64,000 bases of DNA from Streptomonospora wellingtoniae (GCF_031845375.1 NZ_JAVREK010000023.1:50923-114922), one strand, 5' to 3'. Positions 1 to 9,125 are shown, counted from the stretch's first letter. Made by a program: numbers and translations. Notes: a model not told the origin generated them from the letters alone.

Positions 1-789
1 CTGCTTGATGCCGCCTCTCCCGACGACGATCCGCCGTGGCTGGCCATGGAGTTCGTCCGCGGCCTGTCCTTGCGGGACTACGTGCAGCGCTACCGCCCGC
101 TCGGCGCGGAGTCGGGTGCCGCCCTCGGCCTGGTCCTCGCCGACGCCCTCGACGCGATTCACGCCGCCGGCCTGCTGCACCGCGACCTGAAACCGAGCAA
201 CGTGCTAATGGGCCCCGAAGGCCCGCGCGTGATCGACTTTGGTCTCGTCGCCCTCGGCGGTCCCGGCGGCGAGCTGACCACCACCGGCGCGACCGTGGGT
301 ACCCCGGTCTGCATGGCCCCCGAGCAGGCCGATTCTCCCGCCGACGTCACGGCCGCCGCCGACGTCTACGGGCTCGGCGCGACCCTGCTCTACGCCGCCA
401 CTGGGCACTACCCCTACCAGCGCCCTGCCATCCCGGCCGTCATCGCAGCTCTGACCAGCGAGGATGTTCCTCCCGACCTCGATGGCGCCCCCGCTGAACT
501 TTCCCCGCTGATCGCCCGGATGCTCGCGCACGCCCCCGCCGGCCGCCCGCCGCTGACCGAGGTGCGCCGGCTCCTCGCCGAGCGGCTGGCCGTTTCCGGC
601 CGCTCGCCCGCCGCTGCCCGTACCGCGCTGGCCCGCGAGACCTATGTGCCCGGCGCCGACGAGCCGGACGACAGGGTCATCGCCCGCCCCGTGCGGCGCC
701 CGCGCCACGTCGGCCGCACCAGGTCGCAGATGCCGAATACCCCGGTCGTGGTGAGGACAGCCGAACGGCTGCGCCGCGCCTACGCGTGA
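1..789 (+). CDS. Serine/threonine protein kinase (5' end outside window)
   Basis: C-terminal part of a Hanks-type Ser/Thr kinase that transfers phosphate from ATP to protein substrates. The open frame runs in from the left edge, so the glycine loop and VAIK lysine are not visible. The visible part has the catalytic loop HRDLKPSN (residues 60-67 of the visible frame), the DFG metal-binding motif (79-81) and the APEQ form of the APE motif (106-109). About 100 residues follow the kinase core with no membrane helix or PASTA repeat, so it looks cytosolic. The stop lies 4 bases before the helicase gene, suggesting co-transcription. Kinases of this kind occur in actinomycete signalling and in some anti-phage loci; the neighbours favour the latter, which is inference. 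Confidence 0.85.
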   Translation: MLDAASPDDDPPWLAMEFVRGLSLRDYVQRYRPLGAESGAALGLVLADALDAIHAAGLLHRDLKPSNVLMGPEGPRVIDFGLVALGGPGGELTTTGATVGTPVCMAPEQADSPADVTAAADVYGLGATLLYAATGHYPYQRPAIPAVIAALTSEDVPPDLDGAPAELSPLIARMLAHAPAGRPPLTEVRRLLAERLAVSGRSPAAARTALARETYVPGADEPDDRVIARPVRRPRHVGRTRSQMPNTPVVVRTAERLRRAYA

Positions 790-793
790 CCCG

Positions 794-2497
794 GTGGACA
801 CATCCGACTACACCGCGGCGCTCGCCCGCCCGGCGACGCGTGTCACCAGCGAGGACACGGACATCCAGGTGGCCATCGAGGACCGGTTCAGCCGGTGGAA
901 GGTCTTCCTGCACCCGACCCAGCACAAACTGGCCCGGCGCGACCACCGCGGACCGGCCCGCGTCAGCGGTGGCCCGGGGACGGGCAAGACCATCGTCGCC
1001 CTGCACCGGGTCGCCCACCTCGCCGAGCGCCTGCCGCTCGGCCACACCAAGCAGATCCTGCTCACGACGTTCAACAAGAACCTCGCGGCCGACCTGCGCA
1101 AGCGGCTGCTGGAGTTGGGCGGGCAGGCGGTCGTCGACCGGGTCGAGATCGTCAACATCGACAAACTCGCCACGCAGATCGTCGCCGAGACAGGCCGCAC
1201 CGGGCAGCGCCGGTGGATCGACGACGGCAAGGCCCTGCGCGAGTGGGAGGACATGCTCGCCGAACTGGGCGAGAGCCAGTGGGACCCGGAGTTCCTGCAC
1301 GCCGAGTGGAACCAGGTCATCCTCGGCCAGGCGATCAACTCGCGCGCCGACTACTTCCGGGCGCGCCGGGCCGGGCGCGGCAAGCGGATCAGCCGGGCGC
1401 AACGGGCGGAGATCTGGCAGCTCGCCGAGCGGTTCAGCATGCGGCTGGACGAGAAAGGGCTGTGGACCCACCGCCAAGTCGCGGAGCTGGCCGCACGGAT
1501 CCAGTCTGAGCAGGCGATGAAGATCGCGGCGTTCGAGGAGCGCCAGGAGCGCGAGGGCGCCCAGATGCTCCAGCATCTGGAGCAGTCGTGGGCGAACCTG
1601 CGCTACCCCTACCGGCATGTCGTCGTCGACGAGGCGCAGGACCTCAGCCCGGCGCACTGGAAGCTGCTGCGGGCGCTGGTGCGCGCGGACGACAACGACA
1701 TCTTCCTCGTCGGCGACACCCATCAGCGCATCTACGACAACTACGCGTCGCTGAGCAGCCTCGGCATCAACATCCGCGGCCGCTCGGCCCGGCTCACCCT
1801 CAGCTACCGCACCACCCGGCAGATCCTCGGTGCGGCGCTCGGGCTGCTGGGCGAAGAAGAGTGGGACAACCTCGACGACAACACCGAGACGCTCGGCGGC
1901 TACCGCTCCCTGCTGAAGGGGCCGCGGCCCGACATGCGCGGGTTCGACACCTGGCAGGGGGAGTTGGACGCGCTCGCCGAGACGGTGGCGGCCTGGCAGC
2001 GGGAGGACCATGAGCGGGCCGCGGCCGCAGCGGAGGCCGCGGGGGGCGACGGGGAGGAGGCCGAGGAACAGGAGCAGACGTCCATCGGCGTGGCCGTCCC
2101 GACGCGCGACATGGTCGGCGAGGTCGAGCGGCGCCTCGCCCAGGAGGGCATCCGCGCGGCGGGCATCGGCCCGGAGGGTCCGCGCCTGGACGACGCGGTC
2201 CACGTCGGCACCCTCCACCGCTTCAAGGGGCTGGAGTACCGCCGGATGGCCGTCGCCGGAGTCGCCCAGGGCCTCGTCCCCGGCCGCCACGTCGAGCAGC
2301 ATCGTGACGACACAACCCGCTACCAGCGGGAAGTCCAACGGGCCCGCTCCCTCGTCTTCGTAGCCGCCACCCGCGCCCGTGACACCCTCACCATCACCTG
2401 GCACGGAACCCCGAGCCCGTTCCTCCCCGGCAACGCCGCCCCCGACGACGCCCCGGTAGACGGCGCCCTGTTCTCGCCAGGCGGCGCCCTGTTCTGA
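794..2497 (+). CDS. UvrD/Rep-family DNA helicase (superfamily 1)
   Basis: A 567-aa superfamily 1 ATP-dependent helicase. The motifs appear in order: a Q-motif-like HPTQHKL, Walker A GGPGTGKT (59-66), Walker B VVVDEAQD (about 275-282), GDTHQRIYD (motif III, about 305), SYRTTRQI (IV, about 337), GTLHRFKGLEY (V, about 473) and VAATRARD (VI, about 520). It is shorter than housekeeping UvrD/PcrA (about 700 aa). It resembles the helicase half of accessory UvrD-like proteins that often carry an extra N-terminal domain; none is present here. The GTG start follows the kinase stop by 4 bases. The C-terminus ends in a repeated GALF. Its place between a kinase and a GmrSD nuclease suggests a defence role rather than general repair. 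Confidence 0.85.
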   Translation: MDTSDYTAALARPATRVTSEDTDIQVAIEDRFSRWKVFLHPTQHKLARRDHRGPARVSGGPGTGKTIVALHRVAHLAERLPLGHTKQILLTTFNKNLAADLRKRLLELGGQAVVDRVEIVNIDKLATQIVAETGRTGQRRWIDDGKALREWEDMLAELGESQWDPEFLHAEWNQVILGQAINSRADYFRARRAGRGKRISRAQRAEIWQLAERFSMRLDEKGLWTHRQVAELAARIQSEQAMKIAAFEERQEREGAQMLQHLEQSWANLRYPYRHVVVDEAQDLSPAHWKLLRALVRADDNDIFLVGDTHQRIYDNYASLSSLGINIRGRSARLTLSYRTTRQILGAALGLLGEEEWDNLDDNTETLGGYRSLLKGPRPDMRGFDTWQGELDALAETVAAWQREDHERAAAAAEAAGGDGEEAEEQEQTSIGVAVPTRDMVGEVERRLAQEGIRAAGIGPEGPRLDDAVHVGTLHRFKGLEYRRMAVAGVAQGLVPGRHVEQHRDDTTRYQREVQRARSLVFVAATRARDTLTITWHGTPSPFLPGNAAPDDAPVDGALFSPGGALF

Positions 2498-2566
2498 CGC
2501 GGCAGTCGTCCCGACCGTATGGCCGCCCGCACGGTGGTCGGACACCCTCTTTGCTAGGAGACCCCC

Positions 2567-5086
2567 ATGCACGCCAAAGAGAACAATGTGGCTTCACTCC
2601 TGCAGGGTGAGAAGCAGTTCCAGGTGCCGCTGTACCAGCGTCCCTACACCTGGGGGAGCAAGGAGCTGGACCGGTTCTGGGACGACATCGCCGAACTCGC
2701 CGATGAACCGCAGGATGCCGCGGACCGCCTTCCGCACTTCCTCGGATCCCTCGTCCTCGCGCCCAAGGACCTGTCGGCCGGCGGGTTCCCCGAATGGGTC
2801 GTCGTGGACGGTCAGCAGCGCCTCACCACTATCCTCCTCGCGCTATGTGCCGTGCGTGACCGGCTCGCGCGCGACGATTCCCAGGCCTGCGACCGCATCA
2901 ACGAGAAGTACCTGATCAACAAGTTCCAGTCCGGCTCGGCGCATTACCGGCTGCTGCCCACCCAGGCCGACCGGCAGGCCTTCGTCGACTGCATCGAGCG
3001 CAACGCCACGGCCGGGGGCGCCGACCCCATCGGGAAGGCCTACCGCTCGTTCAGCTCCAAGCTGGCGGGCGCCGAGGTCACCCCCGAATACGCGGCCCGG
3101 ATGGAATCCGTCCTGAGCGCGCGGTTGTCCGTCGTCGAAATCACCGCGGACAAGGCCGACAACGTCTACCGGATCTTCGAGTCGCTCAACGACACGGGTG
3201 TCAAGCTCACGCAGGCCGATCTGCTGCGCAACCACATCTTCATGCTGCTGCCCCAGCAGGGTCAGCACGTGTATGACGACATCTGGCTGCCGCTGCAGCG
3301 GATGCTCGGGCCGACCGACCTCGTGCAGCTCTTCTGGCTGGATCTGGTGATCGGCGGCAAGGACAAGGTGAAGCAGGGCGACATCTACGCCAATCAGAAG
3401 AAGCGTTTCGCCGAGTTGGTGAAGGCGGGCGGCGAGGACGGGCTGCGCGCGGAGTTGCAGAATTTCAAGCGCCGCGGGGAGCGGCTGCAAAGCATCATCG
3501 ATCCCGACCGCGCTCCCGCTGAGCTGAAGGCCCCGCTGAGCCATCTGAAGGCGTGGGGCGGACAGACCGCCTATCCCCTAGTGCTGCACCTGCTGGACCT
3601 GGCGGACCGGGGGGAGACCACCCGCGGAGAGGTCGTCGAGGCGCTCGGATACGTCGAAAGCTTCATGGTCCGCCGGATGCTCTGCGGCATCCACACCAAC
3701 AACCTCAACCGCATCTTCAACGCGGCCCCGCGGGAGCTTGAGGACGGTCGGCCCGCGGCGGAAGCGGTCAGGCTCTACCTGTCCCGCAAACGGCACTACT
3801 GGCCGTCGGACGAGCAGTTGCGCGACGCGATCCGGCAGCGGCCGTTCTACTGGCAGGGCCGGGCCGACCAGCGCACGTTCGTGCTGCGGCGCCTGGAGCA
3901 GAGCTACGACTCTCCGGAGCCGGTCGACTTCCTCAACGCGGCACTGACGATCGAGCATGTCATGCCGCAGACACCCACGCGGGAATGGCTCGACCAGTTG
4001 GCGGCGGACTCTCCCGGCGAAGATCCCAAGGAGGTCCACGAACGCCTGCTGCACACGCTCGGAAACATCACCCTGACCGGGCAGAACGCGAGCCTGTCCA
4101 ATGATCCCTTCGAGCGCAAGCAGCAGATATTCGCCACCAGTGCGCTCGCGATGAACCACCGGATCGCCGCGGCGCCGCGGTGGGGAGCCCAGCAGATATC
4201 CGACCGCGCCGATGATCTGGCCTGCAGGGCCCAGAGCCTGTGGCCGGGACCGCTGCCTGATGCGGCCAAGCTGGTGGACGACCGCCCGGAATGGGTGATG
4301 TTGCACAACGCCGCGGCCGCACTGCCCGCGGGCGGTTGGACGACCTACGGCGACCTCGCCAAGCTCATCGGTAGTCATCCACAGGCGGTGAGCAGCCACA
4401 TCACGTCTCGACCCGACATCGCCAGCGCCTATCGCGTGCTGAACGCCAAAGGCATGATCGCCACGGACTTCCGGTGGCTGGACGGGCGCACCGACGATCC
4501 GAAACAGGTACTCGAAGAGGAAGGCGTGGTGTTCGACGACAAGGGCCGCGCCGACCCGGCCCAGCGCCTGACCGCGGCGGATCTGGCCGACCTGATCGGA
4601 CTCGACACATCGGAGGTCGAGGACGCGCCGTTGCGGACGAACGGCACCCTGGAGGAGCGGGAGCACAGGTTTCACGAGCTGCTGCGAGAGAACCAGGCGC
4701 CGGAGACCGCCGAAGCGGTGCTCGCGTTGTTGGACCACTGGAAGGCCCGCGGTGGAACCGTGACCTACGGCAGCGGTACCGACACCAGTTGCTTCCCCCT
4801 CGTCTGGGCGGAGACACCGGCGCAGCACAACCTGTGGCCGGTCGTCTTCTATCCACTGGGCGGCCGCGTCGAGGTCGTCTTCCAGCACCTGAGCCGGCGC
4901 GAGCCGTTCGACGACATCAGCTTGCGCCGCGAGTTGCTCGGCCTGCTGAATCTGATTCCGAAGGTAGGCATCTCCGATGTCAAACTCGACCTTCGTCCGA
5001 GCTTCCCCATGAGCGCGCTTTCCGCCGGGGGCGCAGACAGACTCCGGGATGCGCTGATGTGGTTCATGGACCAGGCGAGGCGATGA
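2567..5086 (+). CDS. GmrSD-type nuclease (DUF262 + DUF1524) with C-terminal alkyltransferase-like domain
   Basis: An 839-aa modification-dependent nuclease of the GmrSD type (type IV restriction). The N-terminal DUF262 shows LYQRPYTWG (about 22-30) and VVDGQQRLTT (about 76-85), the ParB-like NTP-binding signature. The HNH-like DUF1524 is marked by TIEHVMPQTP near 460 and GNITLTG near 505. Residues about 570-640 (GGWTTYGDLAKLIG, then RVLNAKGMI) resemble the winged-helix DNA-binding domain of O6-alkylguanine transferases and ATL proteins, without the reactive PCHR cysteine motif. The last 140 residues I do not recognise. GmrSD enzymes cut DNA with modified bases, so the ATL-like domain may be the modified-base reader (inference). 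The start is preceded by taggagac. Confidence 0.85.
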   Translation: MHAKENNVASLLQGEKQFQVPLYQRPYTWGSKELDRFWDDIAELADEPQDAADRLPHFLGSLVLAPKDLSAGGFPEWVVVDGQQRLTTILLALCAVRDRLARDDSQACDRINEKYLINKFQSGSAHYRLLPTQADRQAFVDCIERNATAGGADPIGKAYRSFSSKLAGAEVTPEYAARMESVLSARLSVVEITADKADNVYRIFESLNDTGVKLTQADLLRNHIFMLLPQQGQHVYDDIWLPLQRMLGPTDLVQLFWLDLVIGGKDKVKQGDIYANQKKRFAELVKAGGEDGLRAELQNFKRRGERLQSIIDPDRAPAELKAPLSHLKAWGGQTAYPLVLHLLDLADRGETTRGEVVEALGYVESFMVRRMLCGIHTNNLNRIFNAAPRELEDGRPAAEAVRLYLSRKRHYWPSDEQLRDAIRQRPFYWQGRADQRTFVLRRLEQSYDSPEPVDFLNAALTIEHVMPQTPTREWLDQLAADSPGEDPKEVHERLLHTLGNITLTGQNASLSNDPFERKQQIFATSALAMNHRIAAAPRWGAQQISDRADDLACRAQSLWPGPLPDAAKLVDDRPEWVMLHNAAAALPAGGWTTYGDLAKLIGSHPQAVSSHITSRPDIASAYRVLNAKGMIATDFRWLDGRTDDPKQVLEEEGVVFDDKGRADPAQRLTAADLADLIGLDTSEVEDAPLRTNGTLEEREHRFHELLRENQAPETAEAVLALLDHWKARGGTVTYGSGTDTSCFPLVWAETPAQHNLWPVVFYPLGGRVEVVFQHLSRREPFDDISLRRELLGLLNLIPKVGISDVKLDLRPSFPMSALSAGGADRLRDALMWFMDQARR

Positions 5087-5501
5087 CGGGCGATTGCACC
5101 GCCGGCGGCCGGTAGGGCCCGGCTCGGAACAGGCATTGCAACCCTGCCGGTTGGACTACTGCCGCTGCACCGGCGTGCTCGTGGTGGATGCACCACGAGC
5201 CGGCACCGGCGGATGGCGTTGCTGCACACGTTGTTGCTGGGCGCGGCTCGGGGGAGGTGTTTGGCTTCCGGCTGAGCAGCGAGTTGTGGGCGGGCTGACC
5301 GGTGTCGCGTATTCGGTGGTCCCGACGACACGGCTCCGCCATCGCGAGGCACCCTTGCCGACACATTCGATAGGGACAGCACCGCATCGCGGCCGGACGG
5401 TCGACGCCGCCGCATGGCGTCCATCCGGCACCGCAACGGCCGGGAACGCGTGCGCTCGCGGAGTGCTCTAATACGTGAAGGCGTAGGCGAAGGGAGCCGG
5501 T
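5087..5501. other. Intergenic gap between GmrSD and STAND genes
   Basis: About 415 bases with no convincing gene on either strand. Small open frames here lack recognisable motifs. The last 15 bases hold the ribosome binding site of the next gene (gaagggag), and taatac about 30 bases before the GTG could be a -10 element, unproven. The gap separates the kinase/helicase/nuclease set from the STAND gene, so the latter probably has its own promoter. Confidence 0.4.
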
Positions 5502-8138
5502 GTGTCGATGCGGACACGAGGCGACACTGGCCGACGGCGTGGGCTGCTCCTGGCAGCGGCCTCGATCATCACCGGACTCGCCGGCGCGGTGACCAACATC
5601 GTCACAGGCCAGCAGGTGATCCTGTGGTGGCTCGTCGGACTACTCGTCGTTCTCCTCGCCATCGCTGCTGTCCTGGCCTACCTGTCCGAACGTGTCCCTC
5701 GCCTCGACAGCGCCGATGCCGCCCAGGATGGGTCGACTGACGACCCTCATGTTCGTGAGGTCGTGCACCAACACAGCCATAGCTATCCCCGCGCACGCCC
5801 GAACACGGGTCCGGTCAATGCACTTCCGCCCACGCTTCCCGGCTTCACCGGCCGCCTGGCCGAGTTGGCGCAGTTGCGCGCCCATATCGATGCAGACGGT
5901 GGCAACTCCGCCAAGATTTACGCCATCGACGGCATGGGCGGGGTCGGCAAGACCAGCCTCGCCGTGCGGCTCGCGTACGACCTCGGCAGCCGGTTTTCTG
6001 ACGGGGTGCTATTCCTCGACATGCGCGCGCATACGTCCGGCCAGGAGCCCTACCGTCCCGTTGAGGCGATCAGGGCCCTGCTGCTCCAATTAGTCGAGGA
6101 CAACAGTGCGCTGCCCGCACAGGAAGAGGCGCTCCAGGCGCGTTGGCGGGCCGAGCTGAACAGCCGCCGACTGCTCGTGCTGATCGATAACGTCGCTGAC
6201 GCCGACCAGGCCCGACCCCTACTCGCGGGCGAGGGGCACTCGGCTCTCATCCTCACCTCCCGCGCCCGCCTGGCTCTTCCTGGTATCCAGGCGGTCTCGC
6301 TGTCGCCCCCGCCCGAGAGCGACGCCGAGCGGATGTTCATCGACGCTTTGGGCGACCACCCGGCAAAGGCGGACTCCGAATCCATCGCCGACGTGGTGCG
6401 GGCGCTGGGCAACCTACCGCTCGCCCTCGTCCTCGCAGCCACGTGGCTGGCACACCGCCCCATGGCGACAGTGACCGACCTGCGCGATCGCTTGCCCGCG
6501 TCCCAGCGTCCGGTCGAGGACATGCTGGAGCTCTCTTACGGCGAGCTTCCCGACGAGCTTCGCAAGTTCGCGCGGCTCATCGCGCACCACCCGGCCTCGG
6601 TGGTCACGCCCGCCGCCGCTGCCGCACTGGCCGATCTTCCCCTCTCATGCGCCACCGAGCGGTTGGAAGACCTCTATGACCGCCACCTGATCGAGGGGGC
6701 GGAGCGGACCGGACAGTACCGCCTGCACGATCTCGTGAGATCGTTCCTGCTGGAGCGGTCGGCCCGGATCGACACTGCGGTGCAGGCCGAGCAGGCGTTT
6801 GCGCGCCTGGCGCACGCCTACTGCGGTCTGGCCGCGACTGTCGAACGCGAAACCTACGCCGCGCTCGATCGGGATCGGGAAGGGTTGCTGCTAGCCGCCG
6901 AGCGCGCGGTCGAGCGGAGAGTCATGCCGTGGGCTTGGTGCCTACCGACCGCGATCACCCCCTACCTCAAGATGCGCGGACTGGCTGGCACCGGCGTACA
7001 CCTTTGCACACGCTCGCTGGCTGCCATGCGGCCGGTGCGTGACCTGCGGGCCAGGGCCCACCTCCAGCTGAGCCTGGCGCGATTCGCCCAGGTGGTGGCG
7101 ACACCGCGCGAAGCCCGGGACGAGCTACGCATCGCCCGTCGGCAAGCCCTGCTCAGCCTGGACCTGAAGCTATACTTGGCGGTCGCCGAATTGACGAAGG
7201 ACTCTTCCTCGGCCACAGGGCGCGACGGCCGGCTCCCACGGTGGCTGCTGGAGCGCCTCTACGCGTGGCGGATCCGCGGCACCGCGCCTAAGGATTCGGG
7301 ACACCTACTTATGCAGTGGAGCGAGGACCTGCGCCGCAATCATGACCTCGACCGTGCCCGCAGCACCCTGGAACAGGCCCTGGAGATGCTTACCGAAGCC
7401 GGAGACCTGCACTGCGGGTCGAAAGTGCTCACCTCGCTGGCTCGGATGCAGTGGCACGAGGGCGCCTACGACCACGCTCGGGAGTTCGCCCGGCGGGCGC
7501 ATGCCTACAGCGTGCATATGGCATGCAGGTACTGCACAGCCAACGGTGAGATGTTGCTGGCCGATTACCAGAGCAACGGTGGCGATCAAACGGCGGAAGA
7601 AGAGTATCTGCGCAGCGCGATCGCGATCTACACCGAGATCGAAGCCTCACACCGCCGGCTGGGGGCGACGCTGAAGCTGGCCGAACTGCATAACCGGCGA
7701 GGCGACCGGGCCGCGGCTGACTCCACTCTCGACTTGGCGCAGTCCGGACTGCGTGCCGACGACTGGTCCGGCCAGGCGCTGGTCCGCCGGCGCCGGGCGC
7801 TACACGCAGCGGAGGCAGGGGATTCAGCGGCGGCCCTTCGCGAGCTGACGGCCGCTTTCGAAACGCTCGCGATCATCGAGGGCCCCGATGTTGCGGACGA
7901 CCGTGCGCACAGTCACTTGGACATGGCGGAACTGCAGCGCATGTGGGGTGACCTGGCGGGGGCGCACCGCAATGCGCAGTTGGCGCTCTCCATGCTTGAG
8001 GAACTGGAGCAGATCGGTTGCCAAGTGGCCGCCCACAAAGAGTTGGCTGACATCGCCGAGGCGGCCGGAGATCCCGCGAAGGCCGAAGAGCATCGGCGCC
8101 GGGAGCATGACCTGCGGGAGGCGGCTTTCTACCGGTAG
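5502..8138 (+). CDS. Membrane-anchored NB-ARC STAND NTPase with TPR repeats
   Basis: An 878-aa signalling NTPase. Two hydrophobic segments at about 14-34 and 39-61 anchor it in the membrane, and a 70-residue linker follows. The NB-ARC module has a P-loop GMGGVGKTS (about 144-152), a Walker B-like LLVLIDN (about 225), an LILTSR arginine motif and GNLPLALVLAA (GxP-like). The C-terminal half is helical, with several TPR-like units (for example LARMQWHEGAYDHAREFARRA). It has no SARP or HTH DNA-binding domain, unlike AfsR-type regulators. The GTG start has gaagggag 7 bases upstream. Such STAND proteins act as ATP-gated sensors, many in anti-phage or conflict systems. The effector is not obvious, so the membrane segments themselves may be the output part (inference). 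Confidence 0.8.
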   Translation: MSMRTRGDTGRRRGLLLAAASIITGLAGAVTNIVTGQQVILWWLVGLLVVLLAIAAVLAYLSERVPRLDSADAAQDGSTDDPHVREVVHQHSHSYPRARPNTGPVNALPPTLPGFTGRLAELAQLRAHIDADGGNSAKIYAIDGMGGVGKTSLAVRLAYDLGSRFSDGVLFLDMRAHTSGQEPYRPVEAIRALLLQLVEDNSALPAQEEALQARWRAELNSRRLLVLIDNVADADQARPLLAGEGHSALILTSRARLALPGIQAVSLSPPPESDAERMFIDALGDHPAKADSESIADVVRALGNLPLALVLAATWLAHRPMATVTDLRDRLPASQRPVEDMLELSYGELPDELRKFARLIAHHPASVVTPAAAAALADLPLSCATERLEDLYDRHLIEGAERTGQYRLHDLVRSFLLERSARIDTAVQAEQAFARLAHAYCGLAATVERETYAALDRDREGLLLAAERAVERRVMPWAWCLPTAITPYLKMRGLAGTGVHLCTRSLAAMRPVRDLRARAHLQLSLARFAQVVATPREARDELRIARRQALLSLDLKLYLAVAELTKDSSSATGRDGRLPRWLLERLYAWRIRGTAPKDSGHLLMQWSEDLRRNHDLDRARSTLEQALEMLTEAGDLHCGSKVLTSLARMQWHEGAYDHAREFARRAHAYSVHMACRYCTANGEMLLADYQSNGGDQTAEEEYLRSAIAIYTEIEASHRRLGATLKLAELHNRRGDRAAADSTLDLAQSGLRADDWSGQALVRRRRALHAAEAGDSAAALRELTAAFETLAIIEGPDVADDRAHSHLDMAELQRMWGDLAGAHRNAQLALSMLEELEQIGCQVAAHKELADIAEAAGDPAKAEEHRRREHDLREAAFYR

Positions 8139-8202
8139 CGGGTAGCCCGGCGACCGATTGCTCAAGGACGCCCGCGCTCGTGTCCGGTGTGCACCCTCGC
8201 CG

Positions 8203-8219
8203 ACAGGGCGGATGACGGG
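8203..8219. repeat. Near-copy of the tRNA-Gly 3' end (possible attachment-site remnant)
   Basis: The 17 bases acagggcggatgacggg match acagagcggatgacggg at 8335-8351 in all but one position. The second copy covers the 3' acceptor arm of tRNA-Gly and the bases just beyond it. Copies of a tRNA 3' end are the usual trace of integrase-mediated insertion. Here they flank only 115 bases, so this could be a deletion scar or a secondary site. No integrase gene is seen nearby. Confidence 0.45.
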
Positions 8220-8284
8220 ATGGAGTCTGCACAGCGGGCGGCCGCGGCGAGGTGGTGCACCCTCGCGTGCACCCTCGGCAGCAG

Positions 8285-8328
8285 AAAAGCCCTGCCTGTT
8301 CGATTTGATATCGCAGGTCAGGGCTTTT
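8285..8328. terminator. Bidirectional rho-independent terminator
   Basis: A GC-rich stem pairs aaaagccctg with cagggctttt (inner cctg/cagg pairs extend it), with an A-run on one side and a T-run on the other. It can terminate both the STAND gene on the plus strand and tRNA-Gly on the minus strand. This is the clearest intrinsic terminator in the window. Confidence 0.85.
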
Positions 8329-8338
8329 TTTCGTACAG

Positions 8339-8409
8339 AGCGGATGACGGGGATCGAACCCGCGTTATCAGCTTGGGAAGCTGAAGTTCTGCCATTGAAC
8401 TACATCCGC
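8339..8409 (-). tRNA. tRNA-Gly (anticodon CCC)
   Basis: Read on the minus strand it folds into a full cloverleaf. The acceptor stem is GCGGATG/CATCCGC, the D-arm GTTC..GAAC, the anticodon stem TCAGC/GCTGA around the loop TTCCCAA (anticodon CCC), and the T-arm loop TTCGATC. The discriminator base is T and no CCA is encoded. It decodes GGG. Its 3' end points at the defence-like island, the side on which tRNA-targeting elements normally insert. The neighbouring dcd gene is divergently transcribed. Confidence 0.95.
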
Positions 8410-8528
8410 GTCGATGCAGGGACTGCGATCCTCCGCCGACTCACGACAGCTTACCGGATGTCGGCGGGGACCGGGTAACCGGAGCGCGTGGCGGCGGTCG
8501 GCCGGTGGGAGGCGGTAGGTTCTGGAGG

Positions 8529-9125
8529 GTGCTGCTCTCCGATCGCGACATCAGGTCTGAAATCGAGTCCGGGCGGGTCAAGATCGACCCGTACGCCCCC
8601 GGGCTCGTCCAGCCGTCGAGTGTGGACGTGCGGCTCGACCGGTACTTCCGAGTGTTCGAGAACCACAAGTACCCGCACATCGACCCCGCCGTGGAGCAGC
8701 CCGACCTCACGCGCTTGGTGGAACCGGACGGAGACGAGCCGTTCATCCTGCATCCGGGAGAGTTCGTGCTGGCGTCGACCTACGAGGTCGTCGCGCTGCC
8801 CGACGACATTGCGAGCCGCCTGGAGGGCAAGAGCTCGCTCGGCCGGCTGGGGCTGCTCACGCACTCCACAGCCGGGTTCATCGATCCCGGCTTCTCCGGG
8901 CACGTGACCCTGGAGCTGTCGAACGTGGCGACGCTGCCGATGAAGCTCTACCCCGGTATGCGCATCGGGCAGCTGTGCATGTTCCGGCTGACCTCTCCGG
9001 CGGAGTACCCCTACGGTTCCGCCCAGTACGGGTCGCGGTACCAGGACCAGAGGGGTCCGACCCCCTCGCGGTCGTACAAGAACTTCCGCTGGGGGACGGG
9101 CGAGGGCGGCGCCGCGCAGGCGTAG
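8529..9125 (+). CDS. dcd: dCTP deaminase
   Basis: Deaminates dCTP to dUTP, feeding dTMP synthesis in the cytosol. The 198-aa product begins LLSDRDIRSEI, the usual N-terminus of the family, which is why I chose the GTG at 8529. An in-frame GTG 24 bases upstream would add eight unconserved residues. The trimer-family core EGKSSLGRLGL...HSTAGFIDPGFSGHVTLE holds the substrate-binding and catalytic glutamate region, and the C-terminal YQDQRGPTPSRS matches the lid segment. The length is normal (about 190-195 aa in relatives). The GGAGG lying directly against the start is unusually close. The gene is adjacent to and divergent from tRNA-Gly. Confidence 0.93.
   Translation: MLLSDRDIRSEIESGRVKIDPYAPGLVQPSSVDVRLDRYFRVFENHKYPHIDPAVEQPDLTRLVEPDGDEPFILHPGEFVLASTYEVVALPDDIASRLEGKSSLGRLGLLTHSTAGFIDPGFSGHVTLELSNVATLPMKLYPGMRIGQLCMFRLTSPAEYPYGSAQYGSRYQDQRGPTPSRSYKNFRWGTGEGGAAQA

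Noticed and set aside
677..2572. Long minus-strand frame opposite the helicase
   Set aside because: Same GC-skew artefact; the plus frame has all helicase motifs and the antisense product has none.
5502..8138. SARP/AfsR-type antibiotic regulator
   Set aside because: It has NB-ARC and TPR domains but no N-terminal OmpR-type DNA-binding or BTAD domain; membrane helices are there instead.
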